A DNA stretch of 36,388 nt from Rhodoferax sp. (GCA_021737865.1 JAIPDC010000010.1:1-36388); one strand, 5' to 3'; positions 18,693-28,684 are shown, counted from the first letter of the stretch. The notes: generated by a model not told the origin, from the sequence alone. Made by a program: numbers and translations.

Positions 18693-20267
18693 TCAGGCAA
18701 ACCAGCCCTTTTCAGCGATACGCTGGTCGCCCAGATCGTAGCGGGCAGAGATCGTCAGGCCTTTCAGCTTGGTTGAGTGCGCATCCAGGTAGTCCTGCAC
18801 GCAGAAATTGACCATGCCGGAATTCTGGCTGACCAACTCCTGGCAGCGCGCGTACATCTGGGCGCGCTTGGCTTGATCGAGTTCCACACGTGCCGCGATC
18901 AAGGTTTTGTTGAACTCGTCGTTGATGAAGTGGGTGTCGTTCCAGGGATTGCTCAGACCGTTGGAGAAGATACTGGTCAACTGGTTGTCGATGGTCGGGC
19001 GGTTGCCCCAATACACCGCGCAGAACGGCACTTTCAGCCAGACGTTGTCCCAATAGCCGTCACCCGAGACGCGCTTCAAGTCCAGCTTGATGCCGGCCTT
19101 GGCAAGCGACTCCTGGAAGACCTGGCCGGCGTCGGTGGCGCCGGTGAAGGCGCCTTCGGACACCTGAAGTTCCATGGGCGCCGTCACACCGGATTTCTTG
19201 TAGAAGAACTTGGCTTTTTCGGGGTCGTAGGAGTTCAGTTTCTGCTTCGGGTCGTAGTACTTCATCCGTGGGCCCACGCAGTTATCGTTGCCGATGGATG
19301 CGTAGCCCGAGAACACGTTGTTGACAATGGTCTTGCGATCGATGCCGTGCTTGAGCGCCATCATCAGGTCGGAGTTGGTGTACGGCGACTTGTCGGTGTG
19401 GGCAACGAAGCAGAAGCGGTTGCCAGCACCTGGCGTGCGCGAGACCTTGATGTTCTTGTTCTTTTCCAGCAGGGCCGCGGTTTTGGGGCTGGCGCGGTTG
19501 ATGGCGTCGACCTGCCCCGTCAGGAGGGCTTGGGTGCGGGCCGCAGCATCACCGATGTAGCGCAGCTCGACGCGGTCGAAGTTGCCGCGGTTGGGCTTCC
19601 AGTAGTTGCCGGGCTTGCGCTTGAAGGTGGCGCGAACACCCGGTTGGAATTCTTCCAGCGTGAAGGCGCCGGTGCCGTCGGGCTTGGCCCAGTCCTTGAA
19701 GCCATTGGGCACAACAATGATGTGGTAGTCGCTCAGGTTGTAGGGCAGGTCCAGGTTGCCGTTCTTCATGAGAATCTGGATGGTGTTGGCGTCGATTTTC
19801 TTGACGTCAGTGACGTCGCCCAACAGCGACTTGGCGGGCGACTTGGTTTCGCCACGGTGCATGTTGATCGAGTAGATGACGTCGTCCGCATCGAGCGTCT
19901 TGCCCGAGGTGAAGGTGATGCCCTTGCGGATATGGAATGTCCAGTCTGCAGCTCCGGGCTTGACGTCCCATTTCTCGAAGAGTTCACCCGTGGCGTCGCC
20001 GTTGTCGGCCACTTCCACGAGGTTGTTCCAGAGCATCAGGCTCATCGCGATCGGAATGGAGTCGGCATAGGTGAGCGGATCGAGGCTGTCGGATGGCGAA
20101 CCGCCTTCCATGCCCAAGCGCAAAGTGCCGCCCTTTTTGGGCGCGCCCTGGGCCATCGCGGGCATGGCACCAAAAGTTGCCGACAAACCCAGGGCTGCGG
20201 CGCCGGTTAACAAATGGCGTCGACCCAGAATGATCCCGGACTCCGTTTGGATTTCGTCAGTTGGCAT
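18693..20267 (-). CDS. ABC transporter substrate-binding protein, family 5
   Basis: 524 aa; GRRHLLTGAAALGLSATFGAMPAMAQ signal; WTFHIRKGITFTSGKTLDADDVIYSINMHRGET; start preceded by TAAGGAG. Confidence 0.94.
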   Translation of the reverse strand: MPTDEIQTESGIILGRRHLLTGAAALGLSATFGAMPAMAQGAPKKGGTLRLGMEGGSPSDSLDPLTYADSIPIAMSLMLWNNLVEVADNGDATGELFEKWDVKPGAADWTFHIRKGITFTSGKTLDADDVIYSINMHRGETKSPAKSLLGDVTDVKKIDANTIQILMKNGNLDLPYNLSDYHIIVVPNGFKDWAKPDGTGAFTLEEFQPGVRATFKRKPGNYWKPNRGNFDRVELRYIGDAAARTQALLTGQVDAINRASPKTAALLEKNKNIKVSRTPGAGNRFCFVAHTDKSPYTNSDLMMALKHGIDRKTIVNNVFSGYASIGNDNCVGPRMKYYDPKQKLNSYDPEKAKFFYKKSGVTAPMELQVSEGAFTGATDAGQVFQESLAKAGIKLDLKRVSGDGYWDNVWLKVPFCAVYWGNRPTIDNQLTSIFSNGLSNPWNDTHFINDEFNKTLIAARVELDQAKRAQMYARCQELVSQNSGMVNFCVQDYLDAHSTKLKGLTISARYDLGDQRIAEKGWFA

Positions 20268-20663
20268 TTCTATAACTCCTTAGTAGTCGATAAATAGGGA
20301 CAAGGGTTTGATCCGAGACAGACATAACAACCGCTTAATCCAAGAGCAAATTGGCTTTGCACTCACAGAAGATCATAGTGCGCCAATGGCGTGACCGTAT
20401 CCATAGATTCCCTAGGTATTTGGGGTTTTTCCTTGGCATGCATCCAATTACTTGCATTGAAAAAATGACCTGAAATGGGGGAATTGTCGCTAAACGAATG
20501 CTTGATGTCGCTTTCTAACGCACCGGAATGGTGGGCTCTGGTAAGGCTTCAAAAAGCGTCGCTGAAGCCGTGTTTTCCGCACCCTCTCACCTGGACGTGC
20601 TGCTCAACGCGGTTTGTCGCAGCCTTGCGCGCGGCTGCGCCCGCGCCAAAGGCAAACACGGCA

Positions 20664-21446
20664 TCAAGCGCCGCGCCAAAGCGGCGGACGCTTTTCACTG
20701 AAGGCGCGCGGCCCTTCTTTCGCGTCTTCGGAGGTGAGCATGGCCCGGTAAGTGGGCAAGGACGCTGATCGCAGCGTGCGGTAGGCCGTCTCGATATCCT
20801 GGTGGCTGGTGGCGCGCAAAACCTCCTTGACCGCAGCCACCGCCAAGGGCGCGTTCATCGCGATCTGCGCGGCCATCTCCATCGCGCATGACATGAGTTG
20901 ATCGGCCGGGACCAGCTGGTTGACCAGGCCCCAGCGCAGGGCCTCTTCGGCCCCCATGCGCCGACCCGTGAACAACATTTCGGTGGCCAGCGCGCGCGGC
21001 AAGCGGCGCGGCAAGCGCAAGACACCACCCGAGTCGGGAATCATGCCCAGCTTCACCTCGGGCAGCGCAAACTCGGCTTGCGGGCTGGCAACCATCAGGT
21101 CCGCGGCAAGCGCCAGTTCAAAACCACCCCCCATGGCCAGGCCATTGACCGCGGCAATCACCGGCTTGCTCAGGGCAAAAAATTCTGTCAGGCCCGCGAA
21201 GCCGCCAGGGCCGTGGTCGGCGTCCACCGCCTCACCTTCGACGGCACCCGTCAGGTCCCACCCAGCCGAAAAGAACCGTCCCACCCCGGTCACAATGCCG
21301 ACCCTCAGCGCAGCGTCGTCCTGAAGCCGCGCAAACGCGGCGTACAGGGCCCGGCTGGTGCTCACGTTGATGGCGTTGGCCTTGGGCCGGTCCAGTGTGA
21401 TGGTCAGGACACTGCCCGTGACGGACATTCGCACCGCGTCGTTCAT
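20664..21446 (-). CDS. Enoyl-CoA hydratase/isomerase family protein (candidate crotonobetainyl-CoA hydratase)
   Basis: [73 protein letters not shown]. Confidence 0.93.
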   Translation of the reverse strand: MNDAVRMSVTGSVLTITLDRPKANAINVSTSRALYAAFARLQDDAALRVGIVTGVGRFFSAGWDLTGAVEGEAVDADHGPGGFAGLTEFFALSKPVIAAVNGLAMGGGFELALAADLMVASPQAEFALPEVKLGMIPDSGGVLRLPRRLPRALATEMLFTGRRMGAEEALRWGLVNQLVPADQLMSCAMEMAAQIAMNAPLAVAAVKEVLRATSHQDIETAYRTLRSASLPTYRAMLTSEDAKEGPRAFSEKRPPLWRGA

Positions 21447-21449
21447 GTT

Positions 21450-23531
21450 TCAATCCTTCCGGGAAATCCGTATCATGGCATCCACCGCCAGCACACCGTC
21501 GCCCCGCGGTCGCACCAGCAGGGGGTTGACATCGAGTTCCTCCAGGCAATCGCCGTTGGCCTGCGCGTAGGCGGCAATGGCCATGACGGCATCCAGCAGC
21601 GCCTCCACATCACCTGGTGGCCGTGACCGGTAGCCGCTGACCAGCGGCCAGGTCTTGAGAGAGACAAGCGCCTCGCGCACGTCAGCCCGCGTGGTCGGCA
21701 GCAACAAGGTCACCGTGTCTTTCAGCAGCTCGACGAAAACGCCGCCGGCGCCAAGCGTCAGCGCCAGGCCGAACTGCGCGTCGCGATGCACACCGACAAT
21801 GAGCTCAGCCACCGCGTCGGTGACCATTTTCTCCACCAGGAAACGGTCTGACAAGTGCGCCATGCCCGCAACGGCCTGCGCCACGCCGGCGTCATCGCTC
21901 AGGTTGAGACACACGCCGCCTGCTTCAGTCTTGTGGGCCAGTGCGGGTGACACCGCTTTCACCACCACCGGGTAACCCAGCCTGCGCGCACAGGCGACGG
22001 CTTCAGCGGCAGACACCACCTGACTGGCGGGAACCGGCAAGCCGAACGCGGCCAGCGCCTGTTTGCTGAGCGCCTCATCCAGCATCTGAATTTCCGAAGG
22101 GGCCGCGCCAGACACCGCTTCCAGCGCGAGGGCCTGCCCGGCGCGGCGCTGCGCGGCGCCGATCAGGGCCGCACTCACCAGCGCGTCCATACACTCCGCG
22201 AGGCCCTGCATGGGCGCGATCCCGTGGGCCAGCAGGGTGCGTGAAAAAACGTCTGGCAATCCTTCAGGCATGGAGGCCAGAACACATGCGGGCGCACCCG
22301 TGCGCTCGTGGGCGGCGACCCAGGCGTCCACCGTGCCCTGCCAGGCCGCGCCATCACACCGGTCAGCCCGGGGAAAGTCCAGCACCAGCAGGTGCATGTC
22401 GAACCGGCTCTCCATCAGCGCTGCAAAACATGCCGTTTGCGCAGCCATATCTCCCCAGATGTAGGTGTGGTAATCCAGCGGGTTTGCCACATGCACCCTG
22501 TCACCCAGCAGGTCGCGCAATTGCTGGTCGACGGGCGCAGGCAGGTCGGCCATGTCAAGCCCGCGCGGCTGCGCCAGGTCCGCCACCAGGGAGGCCTCCC
22601 CGCCGGAGCAACTGGCCGAGGCAATGCGCCGCCCGGCCAGCGCACCGTGGACATGCAAAAGCTTGAGCGTCTCCACCAGGCCGGCGGGGTCAAGCACCCG
22701 CGCCACGCCGCAGCGGGCAAACAAGGCGTCATACAAAACATCGGGGCCCGCCAGCGAACTGGTGTGGCTCATGGTCGTGCGCGCACCCGCCTCTGAGCTG
22801 CCGGACTTCAGCGCCACCAGAGGCACGCCCAAAGCAAGCGCCTTCAGGGCCACGCGAGAAAAAGCGGCGACATCGCCGAGCCCCTCCATGTGTAGTCCGA
22901 TGGCGCTGACCCGGTCGTCCTGCAGCAGGGCATCGACAACTTCCTCCAGACTGGCACCCGCCTTGTTGCCCACGGTCACCAAGTAGGCCAGGGGCAATGC
23001 GCGCCTCTGCATGGTGAGGTTCAAGCCGATATTGCCACTTTGGGTGACGATGGCCACGCCGCGCGCAAGCCGCTCGCCACCATGCTGGTCAGGCCAGAGC
23101 GCCACCCCGTCCAGATAGTTCAACATGCCGTAGCAATTGGGCCCCAGCAAGGCCGTGGCGCCCGCGGCCTGCACCAGTTGCCGCTGCAGCGCGACACCTT
23201 CCCCCCCCGCTTCGGCAAACCCGGAGGCATAACAGATGACCCCGCCAGCACCACGGGCGGACAGCGCCGAAACCACTTCCACCGTGCCTTCTCGCGGCAC
23301 CGCGATAAAGCTGGCATCGGGCGCCTCGGGCAAGGCGTTCACCCCCGGATAACAGCGCAAGCCTTCCAGTGTTTCTTTGCCCGGGCGAACCGGCCAGATC
23401 TCCCCGGCAAACCCGAGCGCCCTGCACTGGCGCACCACTTCTGCGGCAGCCCTGCCGCCAAACACGGCAATGTGCCGGGGTGCAAACAGGCGGCGCAGAT
23501 TGGCGGCGGACGCCGCGCCCGGTCTGCTCAC
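21450..23531 (-). CDS. ADP/NDP-forming acyl-CoA synthetase (acetate-CoA ligase ADP-forming family)
   Basis: 693 aa: CoA-binding N-terminus (RHIAVFGG...GFAGEIWPVRPGKETLEG), succinyl-CoA-synthetase-like middle (IVTQSGNIG), ATP-grasp C-terminus (ALAAFGLPVPASQVVSAAEAVACARRLGYPVVVKAVSPALAHKTEAGGVCLNL). Confidence 0.92.
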   Translation of the reverse strand: MSRPGAASAANLRRLFAPRHIAVFGGRAAAEVVRQCRALGFAGEIWPVRPGKETLEGLRCYPGVNALPEAPDASFIAVPREGTVEVVSALSARGAGGVICYASGFAEAGGEGVALQRQLVQAAGATALLGPNCYGMLNYLDGVALWPDQHGGERLARGVAIVTQSGNIGLNLTMQRRALPLAYLVTVGNKAGASLEEVVDALLQDDRVSAIGLHMEGLGDVAAFSRVALKALALGVPLVALKSGSSEAGARTTMSHTSSLAGPDVLYDALFARCGVARVLDPAGLVETLKLLHVHGALAGRRIASASCSGGEASLVADLAQPRGLDMADLPAPVDQQLRDLLGDRVHVANPLDYHTYIWGDMAAQTACFAALMESRFDMHLLVLDFPRADRCDGAAWQGTVDAWVAAHERTGAPACVLASMPEGLPDVFSRTLLAHGIAPMQGLAECMDALVSAALIGAAQRRAGQALALEAVSGAAPSEIQMLDEALSKQALAAFGLPVPASQVVSAAEAVACARRLGYPVVVKAVSPALAHKTEAGGVCLNLSDDAGVAQAVAGMAHLSDRFLVEKMVTDAVAELIVGVHRDAQFGLALTLGAGGVFVELLKDTVTLLLPTTRADVREALVSLKTWPLVSGYRSRPPGDVEALLDAVMAIAAYAQANGDCLEELDVNPLLVRPRGDGVLAVDAMIRISRKD

Positions 23532-24692
23532 CTAGGCACCCTGGGCACGCAACATGGCGCGCGAAATAATGTGCCGCTGGATTTCACTCGTGCCGTCCCA
23601 GATGCGCTCCACCCGGGCATCACGCCAAAAGCGCTCAATTGGCAAACTCTCCATCAGGCCCATGCCGCCAAAGATTTGCAGCGTCTGGTCGGTGATCCGC
23701 GCCAGGGTTTCAGAGGCAAACAATTTGGCCATGGCGGCATCGGAGTCGGTCATTCGGCCCTGGTCACATTTCCACGCCGCTTGCAGTGTGAGCAGTTCAG
23801 CGGCTTCGAGTTCGGTGGCCATGTCGGCGAGCTTGAAGCCCGTGCCCTGAAAGCGCCCGATCGGCTGGCCAAACTGCTGCCGGGTGGCCGCCCACTGCGT
23901 GGCCATATCAAGCACGCGGCGACCCCGCCCAACGCTGGTGGCGGCCACGGTCAGGCGCGTCGCGCCCAACCATTCACCCATCAAGTCAAAGCCCCGCCCC
24001 TCCTCGCCCAAACGCTTGCGCACGGACACGCGGCAGTCGTCAAAAAAAAGCTCACTCTGGTGGTAGCCGCGGTGCGACACACAGGGTGGTCCCCGCCGCA
24101 CCGTGAGGCCCGGACTGTTCATGTCCACGAGAAAACCGGTGATCTTCTTCTTGGGCCCGCTTCGGGTCTCCTCCACGCCTGTCGCCGCAAACAGGATCAC
24201 AAAGTCGGACATGTCGGCATGGCTGATGAAGTGCTTGGTGCCGTTGATCACATAGTCATCCCCCTGGCGCGCGGCGCGCGTCTGCATGCCGCGCACGTCG
24301 GAGCCGGCGTTGGGTTCCGTCATGGCCAGACAGTCGTGGCGCTCACCCCGGATGGTGGGCAGCAGGTACTCTTCGATCTGATCACCCGTGCAGCCACGCA
24401 AAATATTGCTGGGGCGCGCCACCAGCATTTGCAGGCCATACGAGGCCCTGCCAAGCTCACGCTCCAGCAAGGTGATGCCCAGATTGTCCAAGCCCCCGCC
24501 GCCCAGGGCTTCTGGCATGTTGGCGGCGTAAAGACCCACCTCGATGGCCTTGGCCTGGATCTGCGCCGCAAGGTCTGGCGGAATCGCGTCGGTGCGCTCA
24601 ACAAGGTCTTCATGAGGGTACAGCTCGGTCTCAACAAAAGAGCGGACCGTGTCGACAATCATGGTTTGTTCGTGGCTGAGTTCAAAATGCAT
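23532..24692 (-). CDS. Acyl-CoA dehydrogenase
   Basis: CLAMTEPNAGSDVRGMQTRA, KHFISHADMSDFVILFAATG, QIFGGMGLMESLPIERFWRDARVERIWDGTSEIQRHIISRAML. Start trimmed from the ORF-track 24947 to MHFELSHEQTMIVDTVRSF. Confidence 0.93.
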   Translation of the reverse strand: MHFELSHEQTMIVDTVRSFVETELYPHEDLVERTDAIPPDLAAQIQAKAIEVGLYAANMPEALGGGGLDNLGITLLERELGRASYGLQMLVARPSNILRGCTGDQIEEYLLPTIRGERHDCLAMTEPNAGSDVRGMQTRAARQGDDYVINGTKHFISHADMSDFVILFAATGVEETRSGPKKKITGFLVDMNSPGLTVRRGPPCVSHRGYHQSELFFDDCRVSVRKRLGEEGRGFDLMGEWLGATRLTVAATSVGRGRRVLDMATQWAATRQQFGQPIGRFQGTGFKLADMATELEAAELLTLQAAWKCDQGRMTDSDAAMAKLFASETLARITDQTLQIFGGMGLMESLPIERFWRDARVERIWDGTSEIQRHIISRAMLRAQGA

Positions 24693-24717
24693 AAGGACGC
24701 TTCCGGATGATGGCCGC

Positions 24718-25293
24718 TCAGGGCTTGCGACGGATGCCGATGGAGGCACCCGCCTGGGGGGGTCTGCCAAGCGGCGCATGGGCCGCGTGGATGGCGGCGA
24801 GGCGTTGCTGCAGGTCCGCCGGCATGGGTGCCGACCGGCCCTGCGCCATCTGCACGTGCACCAGCATTTGCTCACAGGTCGCCAACAACTCGCCCGTTGT
24901 GGCGTGGTGCATGGCATGGAAGATGTGCATCCGCTTGGCGTCGACATCGAGCAGTTGCAGGCTCAGGCGCAAAGGCTGGCCGAGCGAGATTTCCCTGATG
25001 TTGTGAATGTGTGTCTCCACCGTGTAGAAGGAATGGCCGCCCTGGTCCCGGTACGACTCGTCGATGCCGATGAAACGAAAGAATGCATCCGAGCTGTCGC
25101 CAAAAACCAGCAGGTAACAGGATTCGCTCATGTGCCCGTTGTAGTCGACCCACTCGGGTCGCACGGTGGTCTGGTGCAGGCACAGCGGCGCGGTAATGGG
25201 GGCATTCGCGTCCCACGCCGTCGCGGGGGTGCCTTCCAGTGGCGTGCTGAGCCGGCTGCTCGCGGCCGGCCCGGGGGTGTTGGGCTTATCCAT
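24718..25293 (-). CDS. Hotdog-fold thioesterase family protein, copy 1
   Basis: TTVRPEWVDYNGHMSESCYLLVFGDSSDAFFRFIGIDESY...HSFYTVETHIHNI; start trimmed to [11 protein letters not shown] at 25293. Confidence 0.87.
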   Translation of the reverse strand: MDKPNTPGPAASSRLSTPLEGTPATAWDANAPITAPLCLHQTTVRPEWVDYNGHMSESCYLLVFGDSSDAFFRFIGIDESYRDQGGHSFYTVETHIHNIREISLGQPLRLSLQLLDVDAKRMHIFHAMHHATTGELLATCEQMLVHVQMAQGRSAPMPADLQQRLAAIHAAHAPLGRPPQAGASIGIRRKP

Positions 25294-25795
25294 GGGGGGT
25301 GACAAGTTTGGGTGGCGCCAGCGCAATGGAGCGGCCGGCATAACTTGGCCGGGGCAGCGCGAGGTGCGGCTGCGCCAAGGCGCGCAGTCGCTCCCCCGCC
25401 TGCGCTGCAAAGGGAGCGGACCGCGCCCGCGCGGAGTCAATATTGATCAGCATCTGCTCATTGGCGGCCAGCAGCGCAGCGCCGCCCTGAAGGTACAAGC
25501 CGTGGCAGAGATGCAGCCGTTTGGCATCCAACCCCACGATGTGGGTGAACACCTCCACGTCCGCACCCTCCTTGACTTCCAGCAAGTAGCTCAGGTGGGT
25601 TTCGAGCGTGTACAGGGTGTGCCCGGTCGTTTGGCGGCCCTGCGCGTCCATGCCGATCAAGTCCATCAGGCCGTCACTTGCAAAACTGAAAATCACCATG
25701 TAGTAGGCGTCGCGCAGATGGCCGTTGTAGTCCACCCAGTCATGCGCCACCTTGCCGCGCCATGTGCACAGCGGCTCTTTCACCGGGCTACTCAT
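25286..25795 (-). CDS. Hotdog-fold thioesterase family protein, copy 2 (candidate betainyl-CoA thioesterase, CdhB-like)
   Basis: [36 protein letters not shown]...[40 protein letters not shown]; 8-nt overlaps with both neighbouring genes. Confidence 0.85.
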   Translation of the reverse strand: MSSPVKEPLCTWRGKVAHDWVDYNGHLRDAYYMVIFSFASDGLMDLIGMDAQGRQTTGHTLYTLETHLSYLLEVKEGADVEVFTHIVGLDAKRLHLCHGLYLQGGAALLAANEQMLINIDSARARSAPFAAQAGERLRALAQPHLALPRPSYAGRSIALAPPKLVTPHG

Positions 25796-26753
25796 CGAGC
25801 GAAATTCCGTGCTTGATCTTGGTGGCGCGCACCGCTTCCTGCACCGCCATCAGGCAGTCGTCGCGATAACGCTCCAGTTCAGCAATGCTGTGTTTTCCCA
25901 GTTGCACCTTGGTGCCATCGACAACCTCGTCGATCAAGGCATCGGTCAACTCCGGCGCGATCAGTTTGGTCCAGGGCAATTTGAGCGCCGGACCGAATTG
26001 CGACATGAAGTGGCGCATGCCGGCATCACCGCCGGCCAGCGTGTAAATCAGAAAACTGCCCATGAACGACCAGCGAATGCCGGCGCCGTAACGAATGGCG
26101 TCGTCGATCTCGCCGGTGGTCGCGACGCCCTCGTTGATCAGGTGCAGTGACTCCCGCCACTGGGCCTCCAGCAGCCGGTCGGCGATGAAGCCAGGAACCT
26201 CCTTGCGAACATGCAGCGGCTTCATGCCCATGCCCTTGTAAATGCCGATCGCCGCGGCAATGGCCTCTGGCGAGGTGTGTTTCCCACCCACCACCTCGAC
26301 CAGCGGGAGCAAATACACCGGGTTGAACGGGTGGCCCACCAGACAACGCCCGGGGTTCCTCGCCCGGGCATAAAACTCCGAGGGCAGCAGGCCGGAGGTG
26401 CTTGAGCCAATGAGCACCTCGGGCCGGGCTGCCGCACTGACCTCCGCGTGCAAATCAATTTTCAGCTGGAGCGTCTCGGGCGCGCTCTCCTGAACGAAAT
26501 CGGCATCGGCCACACAGGCTTCAATGGTGGACACAAAGCGCAGGCGCGCGGGTGATGCGCCGGCCTTGAGGCCGTTCTTTTCAAGCGCGGGCCAGCATTT
26601 TTCGATGCGTTGGCGCAGATTGACCTCGGCATTGGGGGCCGGGTCCCACGCGGTCACATCCATGCCGTTGGCCAGGGCACGCGCAATCCAGCCGCTGCCG
26701 ATCACGCCGGTGCCCAGCGCGGCGAAAGTTTTGATGTCAGTCACAAAGGCCAT
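25788..26753 (-). CDS. cdhA: L-carnitine 3-dehydrogenase (CdhA-like), 3-hydroxyacyl-CoA dehydrogenase fold
   Basis: [43 protein letters not shown]...[43 protein letters not shown]...[48 protein letters not shown]: pattern recognised as carnitine dehydrogenase. Confidence 0.88.
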   Translation of the reverse strand: MAFVTDIKTFAALGTGVIGSGWIARALANGMDVTAWDPAPNAEVNLRQRIEKCWPALEKNGLKAGASPARLRFVSTIEACVADADFVQESAPETLQLKIDLHAEVSAAARPEVLIGSSTSGLLPSEFYARARNPGRCLVGHPFNPVYLLPLVEVVGGKHTSPEAIAAAIGIYKGMGMKPLHVRKEVPGFIADRLLEAQWRESLHLINEGVATTGEIDDAIRYGAGIRWSFMGSFLIYTLAGGDAGMRHFMSQFGPALKLPWTKLIAPELTDALIDEVVDGTKVQLGKHSIAELERYRDDCLMAVQEAVRATKIKHGISLDE

Positions 26754-26787
26754 GGAGGCTCCTTCAAGGGGTTCGATGTCAGAATTC

Positions 26788-27690
26788 TCAAGCGCGGGTC
26801 TTCAGGTTCATTTTGACTCGTCCCTGCGCCGGTGTCATCGGTCTGGCACCCATGCAGCCGATCAACTCGATGACACGCTCGACAAGTTGCCCATTGCTCG
26901 CGGGCACGCCCTTGGCGAGCCAGATGTTGTCCTCCAGGCCCACCCGCACGTTGCCCCCCAACAAAATCGCCTGCGCCGCCATGGGCATTTGCATGCGGCC
27001 GATGCCGAACGCGGCCCAGGTCACGCCCTGCGGCAGGTTGTCCACCATCGCCTTCATGGTGGTGGTGTCGGCCGGTGCGCCCCAGGGAATGCCCAAGCAC
27101 AACTGAAACAGCGGGTCGTGCAGCAGGCCCTCCCTGATCATCTGGTTGGCAAACCACAGGTGACCGGTGTCAAAAATCTCCAGTTCGGCCTTCACCCCCA
27201 GTTCGGTGATGCGCCGGGCGCCCGCCCGCAAGGCGGCGGGGGTCGAGACATAAATCGTGTCGCCATCGCCAAAGTTCAGGGTGCCGCAGTCCAGGGTGCA
27301 AATATCGGGCAACAATTCCTCGACATGCACCAGACGGGTCAAGGGGCCCACCAGGTCGGTGCCGGGCCCAAAGGCCATCGGCGACTCGCCGGCGCCAATT
27401 TCAAGGTCGCCGCCCATGCCGGCGGTCAGGTTGACGATCATGTCAACGCCTGAATCACGGATGCGCTCCATCAACTCCCGGTACAGGGCCGGGTCGCGGC
27501 TGCCCTTGCCCGTCTGGGGGTCCCGCACATGGCAATGCACCACGGTTGCTCCGGCCCTGGCCGCCTCCACCGCGGCCGCGGCGATTTGTTTTGGCGTCAC
27601 CGGGATGGCGGGATGCCTGCCAACCGTGTCTCCGGCGCCGGTCAGCGCGCAGGTGATGATGATGTCGTGGTTCATGTTCTTTTCCTTCAA
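26788..27690 (-). CDS. cdhC: BKACE (beta-keto acid cleavage) family, candidate 3-dehydrocarnitine:acetyl-CoA cleavage enzyme (CdhC-like)
   Basis: [70 protein letters not shown]...VNLTAGMGG...[22 protein letters not shown] start 27690; ATG at MNHDII (27675) is also possible. Confidence 0.85.
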   Translation of the reverse strand: MKEKNMNHDIIITCALTGAGDTVGRHPAIPVTPKQIAAAAVEAARAGATVVHCHVRDPQTGKGSRDPALYRELMERIRDSGVDMIVNLTAGMGGDLEIGAGESPMAFGPGTDLVGPLTRLVHVEELLPDICTLDCGTLNFGDGDTIYVSTPAALRAGARRITELGVKAELEIFDTGHLWFANQMIREGLLHDPLFQLCLGIPWGAPADTTTMKAMVDNLPQGVTWAAFGIGRMQMPMAAQAILLGGNVRVGLEDNIWLAKGVPASNGQLVERVIELIGCMGARPMTPAQGRVKMNLKTRA

Positions 27691-27727
27691 AAAATGGGCT
27701 GGCTTTTCTGCCTGAAAGTGTTTGAAA

Positions 27728-28468
27728 TCAGGTTTTATAGTCAGGTTCTTCCTGCTCGAGGATGTCCTTGAGCGCCTGAAAATGCAGGCTGGCGAACTGC
27801 GTCGGATAGGCGCGCCACTGCGCCGCGGCGGTCGACGCCATGGCGTCGGGAATCAGCGCCAGGGTCTGCCCGGTAGACAGTGCACGCACCTGCAGGGCGG
27901 CCGCCTTTTCGAGGTAATACAGTTCATCGAAAGCCTCCGCCACCGAGCCAGCGATCACCATCACGCCGTGGTTTTTCATGAAGAGAACGTTTTTGTCGTC
28001 GCCCAGCAGCGCAATCACCCGGTGCGCCTCCGACGCATCGAGTGCCATTCCGCTGTAGTGGTGGTCATAGGCAATGCGCTTGTGGAAACGACAGGCGTTC
28101 TGGTCGAGCATCAAAAACTCAAAGTCCTGCAGGCAGCACAGGGCCGTGACGTTGATCATGTGGGTGTGCAAAACACAACGGGCCTGCGGATGACGCTGGT
28201 GCAGCGCCGCATGCAGATGCCATGCCGTCGGATCCGGTGCCTGCGCTCCCTGCGAAGGCGCTTCAAGGGCGTCGAGCAACAGCAAGTCGCTGGCGCGCAT
28301 CCGGGAAAAGTGCCGCCCCACGGGATTCAGCAGAAACTTCGATCCATCCCGCGAAACGGCCACACTAAAATGGTTGGCAATGGATTCGTGCATGTCCAAG
28401 CGCGCCGCCCATCGGAAGGCGGCGGCCAGGTCGATCCGGGCTTCACGAATCATTGATGCGTCAGGCAT
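27728..28468 (-). CDS. Class II aldolase/adducin family protein
   Basis: [56 protein letters not shown]...[19 protein letters not shown]...[30 protein letters not shown]. Start set at MPDASM. Confidence 0.9.
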   Translation of the reverse strand: MPDASMIREARIDLAAAFRWAARLDMHESIANHFSVAVSRDGSKFLLNPVGRHFSRMRASDLLLLDALEAPSQGAQAPDPTAWHLHAALHQRHPQARCVLHTHMINVTALCCLQDFEFLMLDQNACRFHKRIAYDHHYSGMALDASEAHRVIALLGDDKNVLFMKNHGVMVIAGSVAEAFDELYYLEKAAALQVRALSTGQTLALIPDAMASTAAAQWRAYPTQFASLHFQALKDILEQEEPDYKT

Positions 28469-28584
28469 TTGCAAATCTCCATTCAAAACCGAATGTACCT
28501 GCACCATCACCGGTCAAATTTACATCGAGCGACATTTATTTGATGAAAAACGACTGGCCGTGGGGCTCGTTTACCCTATCCAGG

Positions 28585-28601
28585 TCGCATCTGAAATGCG
28601 A
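28585..28601. promoter_or_regulatory. Dyad in the divergent aldolase/MFS intergenic region
   Basis: TCGCAT-CTGAA-ATGCGA perfect 6-bp arms, flanked by GGTCG...CGACC. Confidence 0.4.
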
Positions 28602-28684
28602 ACGACCTGCCATCTTGTGCCACACTTCCGCCTGATTTTTCAAAGTTTTTGCCGCATCGTGACCCGCATCCATCAGGAGTTGAA

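Noticed and set aside
17491-18741. 416-aa plus-strand ORF
   Set aside because: Antisense to the DppB-like permease; shadow composition with no family motif.
18777-20210. 477-aa plus-strand ORF
   Set aside because: Antisense to the SBP gene; shadow ORF.
20475-20768. 97-aa plus-strand ORF upstream of the enoyl-CoA hydratase stop
   Set aside because: No family features; its 3' part is antisense to the hydratase gene.
23040-24710. 556-aa plus-strand ORF
   Set aside because: Antisense to the CoA ligase and acyl-CoA dehydrogenase genes; no recognisable domain.
24693-24947. N-terminal extension of the acyl-CoA dehydrogenase ORF
   Set aside because: Residues before MHFELSHEQTM are low-complexity Cys/Ser/Arg-rich and overlap the thioesterase gene out of frame.
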